From positions 1,550,001 through 1,614,000 of the forward strand of contig NC_134286.1 in assembly GCF_949628215.1 (NCBI RefSeq): DNA of 64,000 nucleotides. The letters run 5' to 3'. The translations under genes were made by a program, and so were the position numbers. The number at the start of each line of letters is the position of its first letter. Position 1 is the stretch's first letter. The stretch comes from Phalacrocorax aristotelis. Lineage: Eukaryota; Chordata; Aves; Suliformes; Phalacrocoracidae. Of this stretch, positions 56,600-64,000 are shown piece after piece. A model generated the notes under the pieces. The model ran no database searches and was not told the DNA's origin. It saw nothing but the letters and a program-made list of their open reading frames with translations.

Positions 56600-59500
56600 C
56601 ATTCTTAGGTCCCAAGCCCTCACTTTTAGGGTTCAAACCCCAGCTTTAAAGCTCACAGCCTCAGTTTTACCACCCAAAGCCTCACTTTCAGGCTCCAAAC
56701 CCCTCTTTTAATGCTCAATGCCTACTTTTAAAGTCCCAAACCCTCACTTTTAGCATCCAAACCCTCACTTTCAGGTGCCAAAACCTCATTTTTAATCTCC
56801 AAAGCCCTCTTTTCACCAGCAAAGCCTCAGTTTTAGGTCCCACAGCCTCACTTTTAGGGTGCAAACCTGTCTTTTACGTTCAAAGCCTCAGTTTTAGCTG
56901 TTAAACTCTCACTTTCAGGGTCCAAACCCCTCTTTTAGTGCTCAGTGCCTCCTTTTAAGGTCCCAAACCCTGCCTTTTAGCATCAAATCCACTCTATTGA
57001 TGCTCAAACCGTCATTTTTCCCTTCCAAACCGTGCATTTGAGTCCAAACCCGTTGCTTAAGGCTCAAAGCCTCATTTTTAACAGCCAAACCCTCACTTTC
57101 ACATCCAAACCTGTGTTTTAGGTTCAAAGCCTCAGTATACGTTCCAAAGTTTCACTTTCAGCATCCAAACCCCTCTTGTAGCTTCAAAGCCTTAGTTTTA
57201 GGCCCCACAGCCTCACTTTCAGGGTCCAAACCTGTCTTTTACGTTCAAAGCCTCATTTTTAGCTGCCAAATCCTGACTTTCAGGGTCCAAACACCTCTAT
57301 TAAGGAATAAAGCCTCATTTTTAGGTGCCAAACCCTCACTTTTCAGGTCCAAACCTGTCTTTCTTAGGTTCAAACCCGCATTCTTCGGTCCCAAGCCCTC
57401 ACTTTTAGGGTTCAAACCCCAGCTTTAAAGCTCACAGCCTCAGTTTTACCACCCAAAGCCTCACTTTCAGGCTCCAAACCCCTCTTTTAATGATCAATGC
57501 CTACTTTTAAAGTCCCAAACCCTCACTTTTAGCATCCAAACCCTCACTTTCAGGTGCCAAAACCTCATTTTTAATCTCCAAAGCCCTCTTTTCACCAGCA
57601 AAGCCTCAGTTTTAGGTCCCACAGCCTCACTTTTAGGGTGCAAACCTGTCTTTTACGTTCAAAGCCTCAGTTTTAGCTGTTAAACTCTTACTTTCAGGGT
57701 CCAAACCCCTCTTTTAATGCTCAGTGCCTCCTTTTAAGGTCCCAAACCCTGCCTTTTCGCATCAAATCCACTCTATTGATGCTCAAACCGTCATTTTTCC
57801 CTTCCAAACCGTGCATTTGAGTCCAAACCCGTTGCTTAAGGCTCAAAGCCTCATTTTTAACAGCCAAACCCTCACTTTCACATCCAAACCTGTGTTTTAG
57901 GTTCAAAGCCTCAGTATACGTTCCAAAGTTTCACTTTCAGCATCCAAACCCCTCTTGTAGGTTCAAAGCCTTAGTTTTAGGCCCCACAGCCTCACTTTCA
58001 GGGTCCAAACCTGTCTTTTACGTTCAAAGCCTCAGTTTTAGCTGCCAAATCCTGACTTTCAGGGTCCAAGCACCTCTATTAAGGAATAAAGCCTCATTTT
58101 TAGGTGCCAAACCCTCACTTTTCAGGTCCAAACCTGTCTTTCTTAGGTTCAAACCCGCATTCTTCGGTCCCAAGCCCTCACTTTTAGGGTTCAAACCCCA
58201 GCTTTAAAGCTCACAGCCTCAGTTTTACCACCCAAAGCCTCACTTTCAGGCTCCAAACCCCTCTTTTAATGATCAATGACTACTTTTAAAGTCCCAAACC
58301 CTCACTTTTAGCATCCAAACCCTCACTTTCAGGTGCCAAAACCTCATTTTTATTCTCCAAAGCCCTCTTTTCACCAGCAAAGCCTCAGTTTTAGGTCCCA
58401 CAGCCTCACTTTTAGGGTCCAAACTCCTCTTTTAATGCTCAGTGCCTCCTTTTAAGGCCCCAAACCCTCCATTTTAGCATCGAATCCCCTCTATTAATGC
58501 TCAAACGCTCATTTTTTCATTCTAAACTGTGCATTTAAGTCCAAACCCGTTGCTTAAGGCTCAAAGCCTCATTTTTAACAGCCAAACCCTCACTTTCACA
58601 TCCAAACCTGTCTTTTAGGTTCAAAGCCTCAGTTTTAGATCCCAAACCCTTACCTTTAAGGCTCAAAGTCTTATTTTAAGTCCCAAACCCTCATTTTGGG
58701 GGTTCCAAACCCCTGTTTTAAGGCTAAAAGCCTCAGTTTTAGCTGCCAAACCCTCACTTTCAGGGTCCAAACACCTCTATTAAGGAATAAAGCCTCATTT
58801 TTAGGTGCCAAACCCCCACTTTTCAGGCTCCAAAGCTGTCTTTTTTAGGGTCAAACCCTCATTCTTAGGTCCCAAGCCCTCACTTTTAGGGTTCAAACCC
58901 CAGCTTTAAAGCTCACAGCCTCAGTTTTACCACCCAAAGCCTCACTTTCAGGCTCCAAACCCCTCTTTTAATGCTCAATGCCTACTTTTAAAGTCCCAAA
59001 CCCTCACTTTTAGCATCCAAACCCTCACTTTCAGGTGCCAAAACCTCATTTTTAATCTCCAAAGCCCTCTTTTCACCAGCAAAGCCTCAGTTTTAGGTCC
59101 CACAGCCTCACTTTTAGGGTGCAAACCTGTCTTTTACGTTCAAAGCCTCAGTTTTAGCTGTTAAACTCTCACTTTCAGGGTCCAAACCCCTCTTTTAGTG
59201 CTCAGTGCCTCCTTTTAAGGTCCCAAACCCTGCCTTTTAGCATCAAATCCACTCTATTGATGCTCAAACCGTCATTTTTCCCTTCCAAACCGTGCATTTG
59301 AGTCCAAACCCGTTGCTTAAGGCTCAAAGCCTCATTTTTAACAGCCAAACCCTCACTTTCACATCCAAACCTGTGTTTTAGGTTCAAAGCCTCAGTATAC
59401 GTTCCAAAGTTTCACTTTCAGCATCCAAACCCCTCTTGTAGCTTCAAAGCCTTAGTTTTAGGCCCCACAGCCTCACTTTCAGGGTCCAAACCTGTCTTTT

Positions 59501-61680
59501 ACGTTCAAAGCCTCATTTTTAGCTGCCAAATCCTGACTTTCAGGGTCCAAACACCTCTATTAAGGAATAAAGCCTCATTTTTAGGTGCCAAACCCTCACT
59601 TTTCAGGTCCAAACCTGTCTTTCTTAGGTTCAAACCCGCATTCTTCGGTCCCAAGCCCTCACTTTTAGGGTTCAAACCCCAGCTTTAAAGCTCACAGCCT
59701 CAGTTTTACCACCCAAAGCCTCACTTTCAGGCTCCAAACCCCTCTTTTAATGATCAATGCCTACTTTTAAAGTCCCAAACCCTCACTTTTAGCATCCAAA
59801 CCCTCACTTTCAGGTGCCAAAACCTCATTTTTAATCTCCAAAGCCCTCTTTTCACCAGCAAAGCCTCAGTTTTAGGTCCCACAGCCTCACTTTTAGGGTG
59901 CAAACCTGTCTTTTACGTTCAAAGCCTCAGTTTTAGCTGTTAAACTCTTACTTTCAGGGTCCAAACCCCTCTTTTAATGCTCAGTGCCTCCTTTTAAGGT
60001 CCCAAACCCTGCCTTTTCGCATCAAATCCACTCTATTGATGCTCAAACCGTCATTTTTCCCTTCCAAACCGTGCATTTGAGTCCAAACCCGTTGCTTAAG
60101 GCTCAAAGCCTCATTTTTAACAGCCAAACCCTCACTTTCACATCCAAACCTGTGTTTTAGGTTCAAAGCCTCAGTATACGTTCCAAAGTTTCACTTTCAG
60201 CATCCAAACCCCTCTTGTAGGTTCAAAGCCTTAGTTTTAGGCCCCACAGCCTCACTTTCAGGGTCCAAACCTGTCTTTTACGTTCAAAGCCTCAGTTTTA
60301 GCTGCCAAATCCTGACTTTCAGGGTCCAAGCACCTCTATTAAGGAATAAAGACTCATTTTTAGGTGCCAAACCCTCACTTTTCAGGTCCAAACCTGTCTT
60401 TCTTAGGTTCAAACCCGCATTCTTCGGTCCCAAGCCCTCACTTTTAGGGTTCAAACCCCAGCTTTAAAGCTCACAGCCTCAGTTTTACCACCCAAAGCCT
60501 CACTTTCAGGCTCCAAACCCCTCTTTTAATGATCAATGACTACTTTTAAAGTCCCAAACCCTCACTTTTAGCATCCAAACCCTCACTTTCAGGTGCCAAA
60601 ACCTCATTTTTATTCTCCAAAGCCCTCTTTTCACCAGCAAAGCCTCAGTTTTAGGTCCCACAGCCTCACTTTTAGGGTCCAAACTCCTCTTTTAATGCTC
60701 AGTGCCTCCTTTTAAGGCCCCAAACCCTCCATTTTAGCATCGAATCCCCTCTATTAATGCTCAAACGCTCATTTTTTCATTCTAAACTGTGCATTTAAGT
60801 CCAAACCCGTTGCTTAAGGCTCAAAGCCTCATTTTTAACAGCCAAACCCTCACTTTCACATCCAAACCTGTCTTTTAGGTTCAAAGCCTCAGTTTTAGAT
60901 CCCAAACCCTTACCTTTAAGGCTCAAAGTCTTATTTTAAGTCCCAAACCCTCATTTTGGGGGTTCCAAACCCCTGTTTTAAGGCTAAAAGCCTCAGTTTT
61001 AGCTGCCAAACCCTCACTTTCAGGGTCCAAACACCTCTATTAAGGAATAAAGCCTCATTTTTAGGTGCCAAACCCCCACTTTTCAGGCTCCAAAGCTGTC
61101 TTTTTTAGGGTCAAACCCTCATTCTTAGGTCCCAAGCCCTCACTTTTAGGGTTCAAACCCCAGCTTTAAAGCTCACAGCCTCAGTTTTACCACCCAAAGC
61201 CTCACTTTCAGGCTCCAAACCCCTCTTTTAATGCTCAATGCCTACTTTTAAAGTCCCAAACCCTCACTTTTAGCATCCAAACCCTCACTTTCAGGTGCCA
61301 AAACCTCATTTTTAATCTCCAAAGCCCTCTTTTCACCAGCAAAGCCTCAGTTTTAGGTCCCACAGCCTCACTTTTAGGGTGCAAACCTGTCTTTTACGTT
61401 CAAAGCCTCAGTTTTAGCTGTTAAACTCTCACTTTCAGGGTCCAAACCCCTCTTTTAGTGCTCAGTGCCTCCTTTTAAGGTCCCAAACCCTGCCTTTTAG
61501 CATCAAATCCACTCTATTGATGCTCAAACCGTCATTTTTCCCTTCCAAACCGTGCATTTGAGTCCAAACCCGTTGCTTAAGGCTCAAAGCCTCATTTTTA
61601 ACAGCCAAACCCTCACTTTCACATCCAAACCTGTGTTTTAGGTTCAAAGCCTCAGTATACGTTCCAAAGTTTCACTTTCA
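56600..61680. repeat. Tandem ~2,260-bp higher-order units
   Basis: Landmarks at 56942, 59202 and 61462 are spaced by exactly 2,260. 57721 and 59981 likewise. A private variant CCTCTTGTAGC near 57175 recurs near 59435 but not one step further, placing the end of the array of units near 61.7 kb. 2,260 equals 779 plus 1,481. Confidence 0.88.
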
Positions 61681-61699
61681 GCATCCAAACCCCTCTTTT

Positions 61700-63900
61700 A
61701 GGTTCACAGCCTCAGTTTTAGATCCCAAACCCTCACCTTTAAGGCTCAAAGTCTTATTTTAAGTCCCAAACCCTCATTTTGGGGGTTCCAAACCCCTGTT
61801 TTAAGGCTAAAAGCCTCAGTTTTAGCTGCCAAACCCTCACTTTCAGGGTCCAAACACCTCTATTAAGGAATAAAGCCTCATTTTTAGGTGCCAAACCCCC
61901 ACTTTTCAGGTCCAAAGCTGTCTTTTTTAGGGTCAAACCCTCATTCTTAGGTCCCAAGCCCTCACTTTTAGGGTTCAAACCCCAGCTTTAAAGCTCACAG
62001 CCTCAGTTTTACCACCCAAAGCCTCACTTTCAGGCTCCAAACCCCTCTTTTAATGCTCAATGCCTAATTTTAAAGTCCCAAACCCTCACTTTTAGCATCC
62101 AAACCCTCACCTTCAGGTGCCAAAACCTCATTTTTATTCTCCAAAGCCCTCTTTTCACCAGCAAAGCCTCAGTTTTAGGTCCCACAGCCTCACTTTTAGG
62201 GTGCAAACCTGTCTTTTACGTTCAAAGCCTCAGTTTTAGCTGTTAAACTCTCACTTTCAGGGTCCAAACCCCTCTTTTAATGCTCAGTGCCTCCTTTTAA
62301 GGCCCCAAACCCTCCATTTTAGCATCGAATCCCCTCTATTAATGCTCAAACGCTCATTTTTTCATTCTAAGCTGTGCATTTAAGTCCAAACCCGTTGCTT
62401 AAGGCTCAAAGCCTCATTTTTAACAGCCAAACCCTCACTTTCACATCCAAACCTGTCTTTTAGGTTCAAAGCCTCAGTATACGTTCCAAAGTTTCACTTT
62501 CAGCATCCAAACCCCTCTTTTAGGTTCACAGCCTCAGTTTTAGATCCCAAACCCTCACCTTTAAGGCTCAAAGTCTTATTTTAAGTCCCAAACCCTCATT
62601 TTGGGGGTTCCAAACCCCTGTTTTAAGGCTAAAAGCCTCAGTTTTAGCTGCCAAACCCTCACTTTCAGGGTCCAAACACCTCTATTAAGGAATAAAGCCT
62701 CATTTTTAGGTGCCAAACCCCCACTTTTCAGGCTCCAAACCTGTCTTTTTTAGGGTCAAACCCTCATTCTTAGGTCCCAAGCCCTCACTTTTAGGGTTCA
62801 AACCCCAGCTTTAAAGCTCACAGCCTCAGTTTTACCACCCAAAGCCTCACTTTCAGGCTCCAAACCCCTCTTTTAATGCTCAATGCCTAATTTTAAAGTC
62901 CCAAACCCTCACTTTTAGCATCCAAACCCTCACCTTCAGGTGCCAAAACCTCATTTTTATTCTCCAAAGCCCTCTTTTCACCAGCAAAGCCTCAGTTTTA
63001 GGTCCCACAGCCTCACTTTTAGGGTGCAAACCTGTCTTTTACGTTCAAAGCCTCAGTTTTAGCTGTTAAACTCTCACTTTCAGGGTCCAAACCCCTCTTT
63101 TAATGCTCAGTGCCTCCTTTTAAGGCCCCAAACCCTCCATTTTAGCATCGAATCCCCTCTATTAATGCTCAAACGCTCATTTTTTCATTCTAAGCTGTGC
63201 ATTTAAGTCCAAACCCGTTGCTTAAGGCTCAAAGCCTCATTTTTAACAGCCAAACCCTCACTTTCACATCCAAACCTGTCTTTTAGGTTCAAAGCCTCAG
63301 TATACGTTCCAAAGTTTCACTTTCAGCATCCAAACCCCTCTTTTAGGTTCACAGCCTCAGTTTTAGATCCCAAACCCTCACCTTTAAGGCTCAAAGTCTT
63401 ATTTTAAGTCCCAAACCCTCATTTTGGGGGTTCCAAACCCCTGTTTTAAGGCTAAAAGCCTCAGTTTTAGCTGCCAAACCCTCACTTTCAGGGTCCAAAC
63501 ACCTCTATTAAGGAATAAAGCCTCATTTTTAGGTGCCAAACCCCCACTTTTCAGGCTCCAAACCTGTCTTTTTTAGGGTCAAACCCTCATTCTTAGGTCC
63601 CAAGCCCTCACTTTTAGGGTTCAAACCCCAGCTTTAAAGCTCACAGCCTCAGTTTTACCACCCAAAGCCTCACTTTCAGGCTCCAAACCCCTCTTTTAAT
63701 GCTCAATGCCTAATTTTAAAGTCCCAAACCCTCACTTTTAGCATCCAAACCCTCACCTTCAGGTGCCAAAACCTCATTTTTATTCTCCAAAGCCCTCTTT
63801 TCACCAGCAAAGCCTCAGTTTTAGGTCCCACAGCCTCACTTTTAGGGTGCAAACCTGTCTTTTACGTTCAAAGCCTCAGTTTTAGGTCCCACAGCCTCAC
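61700..63900. repeat. Tandem ~822-bp unit at the right end
   Basis: A private variant (TTCTAAGCTGTGC instead of TTCTAAACTGTGC) occurs near 62365 and again about 822 bases later near 63188, with identical flanks, marking a local recent duplication of about 20 satellite units. Confidence 0.82.
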
Positions 63901-64000
63901 TTTTAGGGTCCAAACCCCTCTTTTAATGCTCAGTGCCTCCTTTTAAGGCCCCAAACCCTGCCTTTTAGCATCAAATCCACTCTATTGATGCTCAAACCGT

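Larger units (their letters stand above)
41781..64000. repeat. 41-bp family satellite with higher-order structure, C-rich polarity
   Basis: About 22 kb of half-units such as CCAAACCCTCACTTTTAGGG and CTCAAAGCCTCATTTTTAG, running past the right edge. From about 43 kb onward it is organised in near-identical higher-order modules of about 780, 822, 1,480-1,500, 2,260 and 4,376 bp. The small open frames in this block recur at the same intervals and are shadows of the repeat. Confidence 0.95.

Noticed and set aside
39079-64000. Dozens of small recurring open frames (for example 61, 70 and 74 codons) on both strands of the satellite
   Set aside because: They recur at the HOR intervals, lack initiation context, and their Lys/Pro/Leu-rich text is the translated repeat. 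Not genes.
1-64000. tRNA, rRNA or snRNA genes
   Set aside because: No A/B box pairs, cloverleaf or conserved small-RNA text recognised on either strand.

Overview
The window reads as vertebrate, specifically avian, chromosomal DNA. The support is two CR1 LINE 3' ends, LTRs and pol fragments of three different endogenous retrovirus (ERV) groups, intron-bearing vertebrate gene fragments, and above all a satellite built of ~20-21 bp half-units that pair into a ~41 bp unit with alternating A3-5 and T3-5 clusters. That satellite architecture is the one described for the 41-bp CNM/PO41 family of galliform microchromosomes, so a galliform bird is the best guess. The family name is my inference from unit length and composition, not a database match. 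There are no bacterial features.

Layout. 1-4248: 3' part of a degraded class II (alpharetrovirus-like) ERV in + orientation, with gag, pro and pol in three frames, an open integrase, a tiny env remnant and a 3' LTR ending directly at satellite. 4249-8779: satellite that flips strand polarity near 6220 and carries a solo LTR (7498-8097, 4-bp target duplication AAAT). 8780-~10560: minus-strand ERVL-type 3' LTR plus an internally deleted pol remnant. ~10.6-39.1 kb: a non-satellite island of about 28 kb. 39.1-64 kb: a second, much longer satellite array that again flips polarity (near 41,785) and then shows multi-level higher-order repeats (about 780, 822, 1,480-1,500, 2,260 and 4,376 bp).

The island is the most informative part. 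On the minus strand, 26,936 down to 12,231, I can read 18 exon-sized blocks with good splice sites that match, in order, the nucleoporin/chromatin protein ELYS (AHCTF1): the initiator exon, part of the N-terminal beta-propeller and the alpha-solenoid. It retains introns, so it is a segmental (not processed) copy. It looks dead: a frameshift in the initiator exon, several propeller exons missing with an out-of-phase join, a lost splice acceptor, and a likely premature stop. Upstream on the same strand (31,151-31,408) sits a single FGFR3-type Ig-domain-1 exon. Further upstream is a CpG-rich island with a CAG/CTG run (36.6-37.3 kb), flanked by an inverted repeat. One arm of that repeat was later split by a second solo LTR of the same family (37,276-38,083, target duplication GAAG).

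Overall the window looks like pericentromeric or microchromosomal heterochromatin, in which a mosaic of duplicated gene pieces is trapped between satellite arrays and peppered with ERV/CR1 insertions. I see no intact host protein-coding gene and no intact retrovirus.
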